A stretch of 64,000 nucleotides of DNA, from contig NZ_CP094460.1 in NCBI RefSeq assembly GCF_022809715.1, positions 2,418,001 through 2,482,000 on the forward strand, in the 5' to 3' direction. Positions 26,933 through 35,301 of this stretch are shown here, piece by piece. Position 1 is the first letter of the stretch. Each line of letters starts with the position of its first letter. The DNA comes from Burkholderia pyrrocinia (GTDB taxonomy: Bacteria; Pseudomonadota; Gammaproteobacteria; Burkholderiales; Burkholderiaceae). The notes under the pieces were generated by a model. It was given only the letters and a program-made list of their open reading frames with translations, ran no database searches and had not been told where the DNA came from. The position numbers and the translations under genes were made by a program.

Positions 26933-27847
26933 TCATTGTCGTTGATCGAATGAGGAATGCGTTGATGATTGGCGGTCGGGCACACGCTGCGTTGCCGTGG
27001 CGCTGGCATCGTCGCGTTGCTTCGATGCGCATGCGCCGCAATGCGGACAGACCGTCGCACCGGCATCGCCGGACTGCGCTTGCTGCGCCCGTCCGCGTTC
27101 GAGCGCGGACGCGACGAGCTCCGCGCCCATGATACCGGTCGGGAACGCGATGATGCCGTAACCGAGCAGGATCGCGCACGACGTGATCAGCCGGCCGAGC
27201 GGCGTGTGCGGCGTCAGGTCGCCATAGCCGGTCGTGCTCATCGTCACGGCGGCCCAGTACACGCCGACCGGAATGCTCGTGATGCCGTTCTCGGGGCCTT
27301 CGACGAGAAAAATCACCGTGCCGAGGATCACGACGATCACGAACATTCCGCCGATGAACACGAAGATCTTGCGCCGCGCACGCGCGAGCGCGCGGATCAG
27401 CATCTGGCCTTCCTCCAGATAGATCGCGAGCCCGAGTATGCGGAACACGCGCAGCAGCCTGAGCAGGCGCACGTCGATCAGCGCATGCAGGCCGGGGAAG
27501 AAAAACGCGAGATAGGTCGGCAGGATCGATACGAGATCGACGATGCCGAAGAAACTGCGCGCATAGGCGGCGGGCTTCGGCGCCGTGAACAGCCGCATCG
27601 CATATTCGACGGTGAACAGCAGCGTGAACGCCCACTCGGCCGCGTACAGCGCGTTCCCGTACTGCGCATGCAATTCCTGCACGCTGTCGATCATCACGAC
27701 GAACACGCTCGCGACGATCAGCGCGAGCACCGCGATGTCGAGGCCGCGGAGGAAGCGGGGGCGACGGATCGCGTCGCGGATCGCGGCGCGCATCGTATGG
27801 ACGAAGGGGGAGGTCGAGAGGTTCACGGGTCGGAGTTTACGAGCCAC
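26933..27847 (-). CDS. Voltage-gated K+ channel (Kv type)
   Basis: Up to 304 residues with a GTG start at 27847; in-frame GTG 27826 and ATG 27793 are alternatives and none has a clear ribosome site. Six-helix channel: S1 LDIAVLALIVASVFVVMI, S4 with spaced arginines (DVRLLRLLRVFRIL), S5, pore helix and filter TMSTTGYGDLTP, S6. The cytoplasmic tail has a CPHCGAC cluster, a possible redox or metal site that fits with the thiol oxidoreductase in the same operon (inference). Two inverted-repeat sites lie just upstream. Confidence 0.93.
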   Translation of the reverse strand: MARKLRPVNLSTSPFVHTMRAAIRDAIRRPRFLRGLDIAVLALIVASVFVVMIDSVQELHAQYGNALYAAEWAFTLLFTVEYAMRLFTAPKPAAYARSFFGIVDLVSILPTYLAFFFPGLHALIDVRLLRLLRVFRILGLAIYLEEGQMLIRALARARRKIFVFIGGMFVIVVILGTVIFLVEGPENGITSIPVGVYWAAVTMSTTGYGDLTPHTPLGRLITSCAILLGYGIIAFPTGIMGAELVASALERGRAQQAQSGDAGATVCPHCGACASKQRDDASATATQRVPDRQSSTHSSFDQRQ

Positions 27848-27861
27848 CCGACGCCAATCCT

Positions 27862-27919
27862 ATCGGACCTGTCTGAATTGCCGGTGGGTCTTGCGCCCGA
27901 AAATCAGACCAGACTGATT
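27862..27919. promoter_or_regulatory. Pair of inverted-repeat sites upstream of K+ channel
   Basis: ATCGGACCTGTCTGAAT (27862-27878) and AATCAGACCAGACTGATT (27902-27919, perfect half-sites) both have 6-bp spacers and lie 15-72 bp before the channel start and before a candidate small RNA on the other strand. Confidence 0.45.
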
Positions 27920-27929
27920 CCCGGATGCG

Positions 27930-28038
27930 GAGCGCTCGTCAACAATGGATCTACCGGACGGCGTGGTGGCCGGACGGCGTCTCCGTCTGAACACGGTAGA
28001 CCTCTCCTTTACGGCTGCTTCAGGGCGGCCGTTTTTTT
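27930..28038 (+). ncRNA. Candidate small RNA with its own intrinsic terminator
   Basis: The plus strand of this intergenic region ends in a strong intrinsic terminator although no plus-strand gene precedes it for over 2 kb. The stretch before it can form CCGGACGGCG-type stems and carries CCTCTCCTTT, an anti-Shine-Dalgarno-like pyrimidine run typical of Hfq-type small RNAs. The 5' end is a guess. Confidence 0.35.
28011..28038 (+). terminator. Orphan intrinsic terminator
   Basis: ACGGCTGC pairs with GCGGCCGT (one G-U) around a 6-base loop and is followed by seven T. It is not downstream of any annotated plus-strand gene. Confidence 0.75.
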
Positions 28039-28271
28039 GCCATCTTGCGTATGACGCAGACTGCCGGCACAACGAAGACGCGGACGAGCGCACGTCGAAT
28101 CGGAATGCGGCAATCGAAGCCGCGACGCGTGCCTGTTGCTAAGGGGCATGCTCAAAGGAGAATCTGCTCGATGAAGATCGTTGCGGTCGCAACCCGCATC
28201 GTAGCCGTTGGGTGAGCGCAGCGGCTGCCGCTCGACGGGCCGCGAATCCGCGGTCCGTCGGGCGTCGGACA

Positions 28272-28856
28272 TTACAGCTTCTTCGCGTGAGCCGCGTCCG
28301 CTTGTTGCGCGCCGGCCGAGGGGTCGAGCGTCGACAGCGTCTTCTCGGTGAAATTCTCGTACAGCCAGTCCATGCGTGTCCCGTCCATACCGGCGATGCC
28401 GCCGAGTGCGTACGATGCCGACACCTTGAAGCGGTCGACCTGACGATTGTCGGTGCCGACGAGCGTCACGGTGCCGTCGACATAATCGCTGCCCGCCATG
28501 AAGCCGAACATGACCGCGGAGAAACTCGAGCGCACCCGAATACCGGTGACTTCAACGTTCAGGTGCATTGCATCGGTTGAATCGGCCTTTGCCAGAAGCT
28601 TGCGTGCGTCCAGCGCGCTTTCGATTTGCTCCTGCAGTTTCTTGGGGCTGAACTTCAGATTGTCTTTCAACGCTTCCTGGGCAGCCGCGTCCAGCGTAAC
28701 TTGCACGATAACCGGCTTGGTGCCGAATTTGGACGTCGACGCAGTCGCGGTGGCCCCCGCCTGATTACCTGCGTCGCGTGTCACGCTGCTTGCGCAGCCC
28801 GACAGGAAGCCGATCGTCACCAGTGCCAGAGTGGCATGTCGGATAACAGATTTCAT
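28272..28856 (-). CDS. Lipoprotein, DUF4410-like
   Basis: 194 residues, MKSVIRHATLALVTIGFLSGC with lipobox LSGC. The mature part shows a DUF4410-type pattern: IVQVTLDAAAQEALKDNL, LNVEVTGIRVRSSFSAVMFGFMAGSDYVDG, VDRFKVSASYALGGIAG. Family members are small envelope lipoproteins of unknown role. Alone on the minus strand. Confidence 0.85.
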   Translation of the reverse strand: MKSVIRHATLALVTIGFLSGCASSVTRDAGNQAGATATASTSKFGTKPVIVQVTLDAAAQEALKDNLKFSPKKLQEQIESALDARKLLAKADSTDAMHLNVEVTGIRVRSSFSAVMFGFMAGSDYVDGTVTLVGTDNRQVDRFKVSASYALGGIAGMDGTRMDWLYENFTEKTLSTLDPSAGAQQADAAHAKKL

Positions 28857-29117
28857 GATTTGGTCTATGGATTGAGGTTATTTGAGATGGCTCTGTGGCC
28901 GGGAGGAAATTTATCACCGGGTGATCTGATTCAAATGGTCGAATTGATAGAAAACAACCCGGCATTTATTCGCCACGGATTTTTGTCGCGGATCGAGGAT
29001 ATGAGCACGCTGCACGTCGATCCGGTTTCGTTCTACCCGAATGCGAACGAGGAGAAGCGGCGACGCAGGCGCGGTAAACAGGTATCCGCTGCCGCGCCGC
29101 CGATCACTTACGTGCGG

Positions 29118-30119
29118 TCACTGGCCGTTGCCGGATACCGCGCCGCCGAGCCTGTAGGCCGTGAAGAATTCGTACCACGGAGAACCTTCCGCAACCGGCA
29201 CCCCAAGCGCCGACGTGCGTCGCTTCAGCGCCCCGAACACGTCGTTGATGCGGGCCGTCTGCGCGACGTCGTTGAACGGATAAGGCCGGGACCGTCCCGC
29301 CGCGAACGTGCCGTATGCGATCGCGAGCAGGCGTGCGCTGTCGTCGGTGCCCGCGATCGCCGCGTCGATCGCTTCGACGAAACGCGGCCGGTCTTCGGCG
29401 CGCGACCCGGACAGGCACAGGAATACGATTGCCGACAGTTCATGCAGGTCGTTCACCTGCAGCAAGGCGGGCAGCCGCGCGACGATCCGTTCCACCGGCT
29501 CTTCACGCAGCGCGTCGCCGAAGTCGAGCACGGCGGTCATCGGATTCCTGTCTGCTTTCAGGCGATCGAGCGCAGGCGGTATGGCCGACGCGCTGTCCGG
29601 CAACGACGGCGGCGCGGATCGCAACGCATCCGCCACCTGCTGCGTCCATTCCGGAAAGATCATCCGCGCGTTACCGAACTGCTCGCCGCCTTCGGCCGCC
29701 GGATTCCATCGATAAACGATCGTGCCGCCGCGAATGAACGGCGAATACAGATGCTCGGGTGTTTGCGGCAGCGGCCGCCGATTGATCGGCAGCCACGCGA
29801 GCGTCAGCCAGTCGTAGCGGCCGGTCGCGGGCACCGACGGGCTCGAACTCGCGACGACCTGCCACGTGCCGCGATTCGCATAACGGCGGCGCGCGTCGGG
29901 CACCGGGACGGTCCGGCCTTTCGCGGTGTCGAAATACGTCGCGCCGGTCACGTTCGCGCCGCTGTCCGCAGCCGGCGTGATGGTTGAGATGACCCACGAC
30001 GAACCATCGGCCGAACGGTAGTCGGACGGCTTCAGCGTGGCGACGTCGTGAACCATGCGCGTTTCCGCCGCGACGGGGCTCGGGGGAAGATTGGCGGGAG
30101 CGGCGACGATACTCGGCAT
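29118..30119 (-). CDS. Unknown cytoplasmic protein
   Basis: 333 residues, start at 30119 (MPSIVAAPANLPPSP) with GAGGAA 7-12 bases upstream; the frame extends further upstream without coding character. No signal peptide or membrane helix. Composition is normal for this genome. Recognisable blocks: SDYRSADGSSWVISTITPA, TYFDTAKGRTVPV, YDWLTLAWLPINRR and WTQQVADALRSAPPSLP, LHELSAIVFLCLSG. I do not recognise the family. Confidence 0.8.
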   Translation of the reverse strand: MPSIVAAPANLPPSPVAAETRMVHDVATLKPSDYRSADGSSWVISTITPAADSGANVTGATYFDTAKGRTVPVPDARRRYANRGTWQVVASSSPSVPATGRYDWLTLAWLPINRRPLPQTPEHLYSPFIRGGTIVYRWNPAAEGGEQFGNARMIFPEWTQQVADALRSAPPSLPDSASAIPPALDRLKADRNPMTAVLDFGDALREEPVERIVARLPALLQVNDLHELSAIVFLCLSGSRAEDRPRFVEAIDAAIAGTDDSARLLAIAYGTFAAGRSRPYPFNDVAQTARINDVFGALKRRTSALGVPVAEGSPWYEFFTAYRLGGAVSGNGQ

Positions 30120-30437
30120 GGGCTTTCCTCGGAATCGGGTGCGACTCGTCGAAACGGGGATGACGCACGGCGGCGCAGGTTGTTTTCTGTAACTGTAGAA
30201 CTTCGCCGCCGGAAACGGAAACCGCCGGATGTGGCGCAACCCGGTCATGCGTTCCGGCGCCGGACCATGCCGATACGGACCAGTTGAAGCAGTGGGTGCG
30301 CGTACCGTTGTTTTTGCCGATCAAGGCGCTGCCGGTGGGTTGAGCGGATCGATGGTCAGCCAGGGTTTCACGCGGGTATCGCGTCATTTGCCTTAGTGTA
30401 GTAACACACCTGCATGGGTATGTTTGAGGAACTCACG
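30120..30437. other. Intergenic region, divergent promoters
   Basis: 318 bp between an unknown minus-strand gene and the Phd antitoxin. No gene seen. AT content rises toward 30400, where TTGCCTTAGTGTAGTAACAC precedes the antitoxin. Confidence 0.4.
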
Positions 30438-30692
30438 ATGACTATCACTACTCTCTCGAGTCGCGAATTCAATCAAGACGTGACTAAAGCGAAGAAAGCG
30501 ACAAAGGATGGCCCGGTGTTTATTTCGAACCGCGGCAGGCCTACTCATGTGCTGTTGAGTTTCGAGGATTACCAGCGCCTCACGCAACAGATACGCAACA
30601 TTGCCGACGCGCTGGCATTGCCCGATGTCGAGGACATCGAGTTTGATCCTCCGCGCGCGGACGTCAGGATCAAGCAGGTTGACTTCCGATGA
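30438..30692 (+). CDS. Phd/YefM-family antitoxin
   Basis: 84 residues, MTITTLSSREFNQDVTKAKK with GAGGA 8 bases upstream. Typical Phd/YefM N-terminal fold (SSREFNQDVTKAKKATKDGPVFISNRGRP, then HVLLSFEDYQRL) that binds operator DNA; the C-terminal half (EDIEFDPPRADVRIKQVDF) would neutralise a VapC/PIN toxin. The toxin frame that overlaps it by ATGA is broken after about 10 recognisable residues, so this looks like an orphan antitoxin. Confidence 0.9.
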   Translation: MTITTLSSREFNQDVTKAKKATKDGPVFISNRGRPTHVLLSFEDYQRLTQQIRNIADALALPDVEDIEFDPPRADVRIKQVDFR

Positions 30693-30780
30693 TGCTCGTT
30701 CTCGATACCGATGCCCTTGGGATTTCTTGCGTCGCGCACGTGGATAACTGGATTGCTGTTGGCGCAACACGCTCCTTGTA
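30689..30780 (+). pseudogene. Remnant of VapC/PIN toxin gene
   Basis: Begins ATG overlapping the antitoxin stop and encodes MMLVLDTDAL, matching the start of PIN-domain toxins (first catalytic Asp in LDT). After that the frame reads unrelated residues and stops at 30780. The rest of the toxin is absent downstream, consistent with a deletion. Confidence 0.65.
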
Positions 30781-30915
30781 AAGGCCGTAGCGTTGTACGA
30801 GTGATGGTGGATTCGTCGGGGGAAGCGGATACGAATCGACACGCCGAAAGTATGGCCCTCGGGCTACCGGGGCCTGCGACGCCAGCCGTGCTGACACAAG
30901 ACCGTTACCATTTTG

Positions 30916-30969
30916 ACACCCATTTGCACCCATTAATTTGCTGCGAGAGAAATGGGTGTAAATGGGTGT
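30916..30969 (+). promoter_or_regulatory. Long inverted repeat upstream of Fic gene
   Basis: ACACCCATTTGCACCCATT (30916-30934) is the inverse of AATGGGTGTAAATGGGTGT (30951-30969) with one mismatch. Each arm is itself a direct repeat of ATGGGTGTA. It ends 11 bp before the start at 30981, a likely autoregulatory operator for the HTH-containing Fic protein. Confidence 0.65.
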
Positions 30970-30980
30970 AATATTGGTTT

Positions 30981-32030
30981 ATGTTCCGAGCCGACACCCT
31001 CCAGATCACACCGGAAGTCCTGGGCCTGATTGCCCGGATTGACGAGTTCAAAGGCGCATGGCGTGCTTTGGGCACACTCGCGCCTGACCGACTGTCGGCT
31101 TTGCGGCGCGTGGCCACCATCGAAAGCATTGGATCGTCCACCCGCATCGAGGGCAGCAAGCTGAGCGACCGCGATGTCGAGCGCCTGCTATCCAATCTCG
31201 CCATCAAGCAGTTCGAGACGCGCGACGAGCAGGAGGTGGCGGGGTACGCCGAGCTGATGGACTTGATGTTCCAGGCGTGGAAGGACATCCCGTTCAACGA
31301 GAACCACATCAAGCAGCTTCACCAGATTCTGCTGCAATACAGCCAGAAGGACGAGCGGCACCGGGGACATTACAAGACTAGCTCCAACAGCGTCGCTGCT
31401 TTCGACGAGAGCGGCGCGCAGATCGGCATCGTCTTCGAAACGGCCATGCCGTTCGATACACCGCGTCTGATGGCGGAGCTCGTGCAGTGGGTGAATGACG
31501 AACGGGAACGGGCGCACCTGCATCCTTTGCTTGTTATCGCCATCTTCGTGGTCGTGTTCCTGGAAATCCACCCGTTTCAGGACGGCAATGGGCGGCTCAG
31601 CCGCGTGCTGACAACCTTGCTGCTGCTTCAGGCGGGCTATGCCTACGTTCCATACAGTTCGCTGGAAAGCGTGATCGAGGTGAACAAGGAAGCCTACTAC
31701 CTCGCGCTGCGTCAGACGCAGGGCACCATCCGCACCGACGCACCCAACTGGCAGCCGTGGTTGCTGTTCTTTCTGCGTTCGCTGGCCGAGCAGGTGCGGC
31801 GGCTTGAAAAGAAAGTCGAGCGCGAAAAGATCGTGCTGGCCTCACTGCCTGTACTGTCCTTGCAGATCGTCGAGTTCGCCCGCGAGCATGGGCGCATCAC
31901 GATGGCCGAGGCGATCAAGCTGACAGGCAGCAACCGCAATACCTTGAAGTCGCACTTCCGTGACCTGGTCGAACGCGAACATTTGCAGCAGCACGGCAGT
32001 GGACGCGGCGTTTGGTATGGGGTGAATTGA
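30981..32030 (+). CDS. Fic-domain protein (putative AMP transferase) with C-terminal HTH
   Basis: 349 residues, MFRADTLQITPEVLGL. N-terminal Fic_N-type region carries the inhibitory motif SSTRIEG (Glu at 57), so this is a class II Fic whose activity is self-restrained. The active loop is HPFQDGNGRLSR with H197. The C-terminal 80 residues form a winged helix (ITMAEAIKLTGSNRNTLKSHFRDLVEREHL). Members transfer AMP to target proteins and often regulate themselves. Upstream is a large inverted repeat. No separate antitoxin is needed or seen. Confidence 0.94.
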   Translation: MFRADTLQITPEVLGLIARIDEFKGAWRALGTLAPDRLSALRRVATIESIGSSTRIEGSKLSDRDVERLLSNLAIKQFETRDEQEVAGYAELMDLMFQAWKDIPFNENHIKQLHQILLQYSQKDERHRGHYKTSSNSVAAFDESGAQIGIVFETAMPFDTPRLMAELVQWVNDERERAHLHPLLVIAIFVVVFLEIHPFQDGNGRLSRVLTTLLLLQAGYAYVPYSSLESVIEVNKEAYYLALRQTQGTIRTDAPNWQPWLLFFLRSLAEQVRRLEKKVEREKIVLASLPVLSLQIVEFAREHGRITMAEAIKLTGSNRNTLKSHFRDLVEREHLQQHGSGRGVWYGVN

Positions 32031-32323
32031 GGAGAACCCGCTGAACGTGTGACCAACTATCTCGATGTTGGCCCGCATCCAGTACCCGGAAGGTATGAGA
32101 AATGTCCCGGATTCGTCCGGGCGGGCAGCGAATACAAATCGACGCACAGAAATTGTGTCCCTGGGGACACAAAAATCAATCAAAAGGACGGTTTTGTGTC
32201 CTTCGGGCTACCAAGGCCGTGATGGCGTACAACGTGCGGCGATGTGGAGCGCGCGACGGGCTGTCGTTGCATTCACGAACTAGTCGCGGCCGCTGAGTTG
32301 AACGCCCGCCCGCCCCGCCCCGC
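32031..32323. other. Intergenic region with palindrome and degenerate direct repeat
   Basis: No gene. Contains TTGTGTCCCTGGGGACACAA (32153-32172, palindrome around a 2-base centre) and a segment starting GGATTCGTCCGGGCGGGCAG (near 32109) that resembles GGATTCGTCGGGGGAAGCGG near 30829, so similar sequence flanks the Fic gene on both sides. Confidence 0.5.
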
Positions 32324-32800
32324 TCAGCGCGGCAACACCTTCCTGTAAACCACGAACCCCGATTTTTCCGCGACGGTGTCGTACAGCCGCATCGCCGTGT
32401 GATTCGTTTCATGCGTTTGCCAGTACACGCGTTCGGCGCGATGCTGGCGCGCGGCGTCGTACACGGCTTCGATCAGCGCGCGGCCGACGCCCTTGCCGCG
32501 CTCGCTGTCGAGCGTGAACAGATCCTGCAGGTAGCAGGTCGGCCCGGCGAGCGTCGTGCTGCGGTGATACAGGAAATGCACGAGCCCGACGAGCTTGCCG
32601 TCACGTTCCGCGACGAAAGCATGCACGGGTTCATAGCCGTCGAAGAAGCGCGACCACGTGAGCTGCGTGATTTCCAGCGGCAGCGCGGTGTCGCCGAAGC
32701 GGCCGTAGAAGCGGTTATAGCCGTCCCAAAGCGGCAGCCAGCGGTCGTAGTCGTCTTCCCGGACCGCGCGTACGGTCAGGCCGGCGTCGGTGGCGTTCAT
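32324..32800 (-). CDS. GNAT-family N-acetyltransferase
   Basis: 158 residues, start MNATDAGLTVRAVREDD with AAAGG upstream. GNAT acetyl-CoA fold: VHAFVAERDGKLVGLVHFLYH, YLQDLFTLDSERGKGVGRALIEAV (motif A with the RGKGVG pyrophosphate loop), then VYWQTHETNHTAMRLYDTV. Substrate unknown. A TTG/GTG-type upstream extension is possible but unneeded. Confidence 0.93.
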   Translation of the reverse strand: MNATDAGLTVRAVREDDYDRWLPLWDGYNRFYGRFGDTALPLEITQLTWSRFFDGYEPVHAFVAERDGKLVGLVHFLYHRSTTLAGPTCYLQDLFTLDSERGKGVGRALIEAVYDAARQHRAERVYWQTHETNHTAMRLYDTVAEKSGFVVYRKVLPR

Positions 32801-32998
32801 GTGCGCGAACCTTTCGATGAGGGTTGGACGTGTTGCCGGCTCGGCCGACAACGACGCAAACCGCCACGATAGGCAGTTCGCGGCGCGCTGGGTAGGCCCA
32901 TGGCGGTCGCGGTTTCTGGTGCCACGGTAGGTGAGTTCGTCGTGGCGTGCCCGCGTTGTGCCGCTTGGGCGCCGTCGTGCCGGGTTGGCCGTCGCCGC

Positions 32999-33286
32999 TT
33001 ACCCGCGCATCGGCGGATTGAGCCGCGCGAACGCCTGTTGCCGGCGATACGGGAAGTACGGATACGGCGCTTGCACCGCGCTCGCCGCGTCGAGTTTCGC
33101 GACCTGCGCATCGGTCAGCGACCAGCCGACCGCGCCGAGGTTCTGGCGCAACTGTTCCTCATTGCGCGCGCCGACGATCACCGACGACACGGTCGGCCGT
33201 TGCAGCAGCCAGTTCAGCGCGATCTGCGGCACGGTCTTGCCGGTTTCCTCCGCGATCGCATCGAGCGCCGGTGTCGTGATCCCGAA
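32999..33286 (-). pseudogene. C-terminal fragment of an aldo/keto reductase
   Basis: Encodes only the last ~95 residues of an aldo/keto reductase: TPALDAIAEETGKTVPQIAL, NWLLQRPTVSSVIVGARNEEQLRQN, LTDAQVAKLDAAS. These families are normally over 300 residues, with the catalytic Tyr and Lys in the missing N-terminal part. Homology breaks at about 33286, just before the promoter of the ArsR gene. Confidence 0.85.
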
Positions 33287-33381
33287 CATGACATGACAGC
33301 CTGAAACCGGACCTCGAGCAGATTGCCCACGTTTCGTCATTTAGCTAATATGCGAAACGTTAAACGAAGCCTTCCAACCGT

Positions 33382-33681
33382 ATGGACGACGTCACCCGCA
33401 TCAGCGCACTGGCCAACGAAAGCCGTCTGGCCGTGATGCGCTGGCTCAAGCAGCCGCGCAAGCATTTCCCGCCGCAGCCGCACGGCGATTTCGACGAACT
33501 CGGCGTGTGCTGCACGTACATCACCGAGAAGCTCGGCATCGCGCCGGCCACGACCACGCGCCACATGCGCATCCTCGCGGATGCCGGGCTCGTGCAGGCG
33601 ACCCGCGTCGGCAAGTTCACGTACTACAAGCGGATCGACGGCGCGCTGCAGCAGCTCGGCCGCGATCTCTCGCAACTCTGA
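33382..33681 (+). CDS. ArsR-family transcriptional regulator
   Basis: 99 residues, MDDVTRISALANESRLAVMRWL. Winged-helix ArsR fold with recognition region EKLGIAPATTTRHMRILADAGLVQATRVGKFTYYKR. A CC pair (GVCCTY) sits just before the recognition helices in a place where some ArsR sensors bind metals, but no second ligand pair is obvious. The PLP decarboxylase starts 39 bp downstream and is the likely co-transcribed target. Confidence 0.92.
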   Translation: MDDVTRISALANESRLAVMRWLKQPRKHFPPQPHGDFDELGVCCTYITEKLGIAPATTTRHMRILADAGLVQATRVGKFTYYKRIDGALQQLGRDLSQL

Positions 33682-33720
33682 TTCGATCGATCTCCACCGA
33701 TCCCCACCGAGGCAACCGAC

Positions 33721-35073
33721 ATGGACGAACTTGCATTGCTGGCCGACGCCGACCGCCGCGCGCACGCGTATCTCGCAGCGACGAACGAACGGCGCGCGTT
33801 TCCCGACGCGGCCGCGCTGGCCGGCCTCGCCGCATTCGACGAGCCGCTGCCCGACACGGGCCGCCCGGCCGACGACGTGCTGCGCCTGCTCGACGAGCAG
33901 GGCTCGCCCGCGACCGTCGCGTCGAACGGCCCGAACTACTTCGGCTTCGTGATCGGCGCGACACTGCCGGCCGCGGCGGCGGCCGAGCGGCTGATGCTCG
34001 CATGGGACCAGTGCGCGTCGTCGTACGCGAATTCGCCGGTGGCCGCGACGCTCGAGCGCCAGGCCGCGCGCTGGGTCGTCGACGCGCTTGCGCTGCCCGA
34101 AGGCAGCGCGGTCGGTTTCGGCACGAGCGCGACGGCGTGCACGCTCGTCGCGCTGGTGGCCGCGCGGCGCGCGCTGCTCGCGCGCAAGGGCTGGGACGTC
34201 GACGAGGACGGCCTGATCGGTGCGCCCGAGGTGAAGGTCGTGATCTCCGAGCTCGCGCACATCACGGTGAAGAAAGCGCTGCGCGTGCTCGGCTTCGGGA
34301 TGAAGCGCATCGTCGTCGCGCCGGTCGACGCGCACGGTCGCATCGACCCGGCGCAGTTGCCGCCGCTCGACGACATGACGATCCTCTGCGTGCAGGCCGG
34401 CGAAGTGAACACCGGCGAATTCGATCCGTTCGCGGCGCTGATTCCGCCCGCGAAGGCGGCCGGCGCATGGGTGCACGTGGACGGCGCGTTCGGCCTGTGG
34501 GCACGTGCATCGTCGAAACGCGCGCTGACGGACGGCATCGACGGCGCGGACAGCTGGACGACCGACGGCCACAAATGGCTCAACACGCCGTACGACGGTG
34601 CGATGGTGATCTGCCGCGACGCGGACGCGCTCGCGACCGCGATGAACAGCGATGCCGTCTACCTGAGCGGCGCGCAGGATGCGCAGAAGAACCTGAACCT
34701 CGAATTCTCGCGGCGTGCGCGCGGCATTCCCGTGTGGGCCGCGCTGCGCTCGCTCGGCCGCGCCGGGCTGGCCACGATGGTCGAGCGGCATTGCGCGCAG
34801 GCATCGCGTGTCGCGGACGGCCTGCGTGCGGCCGGCTACGACGTGCTGAACCGCGTCGTGCTGAACCAGGTGCTGGTGCGCGCCGGCACGGACGAGGAAA
34901 CCGTCGCGATCCGCGAGGCCGCGCAGGATTCGGGCGACGTGTGGTTCGGCGCGACCGTGTGGCAGGGGCGTCCGGCGTTCCGGATCAGCGTGTCGTCGTG
35001 GCGCACGGAAGACGCGCATATCGATCGGCTCGTGGCGCTGCTGACTCAACTGCGCGGCACGCCCGTGCGCTGA
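33721..35073 (+). CDS. PLP-dependent decarboxylase (group II)
   Basis: 450 residues, MDELALLADADRRAHAYL. Group II decarboxylase fold: GTSATACTLVALVAARRALL (PLP phosphate site), WVHVDGAFGLWA (Asp to the pyridine nitrogen), and Schiff-base lysine K285 in TTDGHKWLNTPYD. Related to aromatic-amino-acid and glutamate decarboxylases; substrate cannot be read from the sequence. Downstream of an ArsR regulator, probably in the same operon. Confidence 0.93.
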   Translation: MDELALLADADRRAHAYLAATNERRAFPDAAALAGLAAFDEPLPDTGRPADDVLRLLDEQGSPATVASNGPNYFGFVIGATLPAAAAAERLMLAWDQCASSYANSPVAATLERQAARWVVDALALPEGSAVGFGTSATACTLVALVAARRALLARKGWDVDEDGLIGAPEVKVVISELAHITVKKALRVLGFGMKRIVVAPVDAHGRIDPAQLPPLDDMTILCVQAGEVNTGEFDPFAALIPPAKAAGAWVHVDGAFGLWARASSKRALTDGIDGADSWTTDGHKWLNTPYDGAMVICRDADALATAMNSDAVYLSGAQDAQKNLNLEFSRRARGIPVWAALRSLGRAGLATMVERHCAQASRVADGLRAAGYDVLNRVVLNQVLVRAGTDEETVAIREAAQDSGDVWFGATVWQGRPAFRISVSSWRTEDAHIDRLVALLTQLRGTPVR

Positions 35074-35161
35074 ATGGTGGCGGGGGACGGAGCGGCGGCA
35101 AACCGGCGTCGCGATGCGATGCCGAGTCTCCACGCAGCCGGAAATGTCGGACAATGCCGGA

Positions 35162-35214
35162 GCGCCCATGCGCCCATGCGCCCATGCGCCCATGCGCCCA
35201 TGCGCCCATGCGCC
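35162..35214 (+). repeat. Octanucleotide array (GCGCCCAT)n
   Basis: Six perfect copies of GCGCCCAT plus a partial seventh in the intergenic region 88 bp before the cupin start. Such arrays change length by slippage; here it could change promoter or leader length. Confidence 0.95.
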
Positions 35215-35301
35215 GCATCGCCCGTCGGCCGTCGGCCGATTGCCCGTTCGCCGGCCCGGGCGGCGCGTCCAACCGATGCAGTCACGCTAACGAGAGCCCC
35301 C

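Noticed and set aside
32153..32172. Palindrome TTGTGTCCCTGGGGACACAA as a terminator
   Set aside because: Centre too short for a normal hairpin loop and no T-run; left as an unexplained palindrome.
35162..35214. Octanucleotide repeat as coding part of the cupin gene
   Set aside because: The frame continues upstream, but the cupin fold starts at 35302 and upstream codons give only low-complexity sequence.
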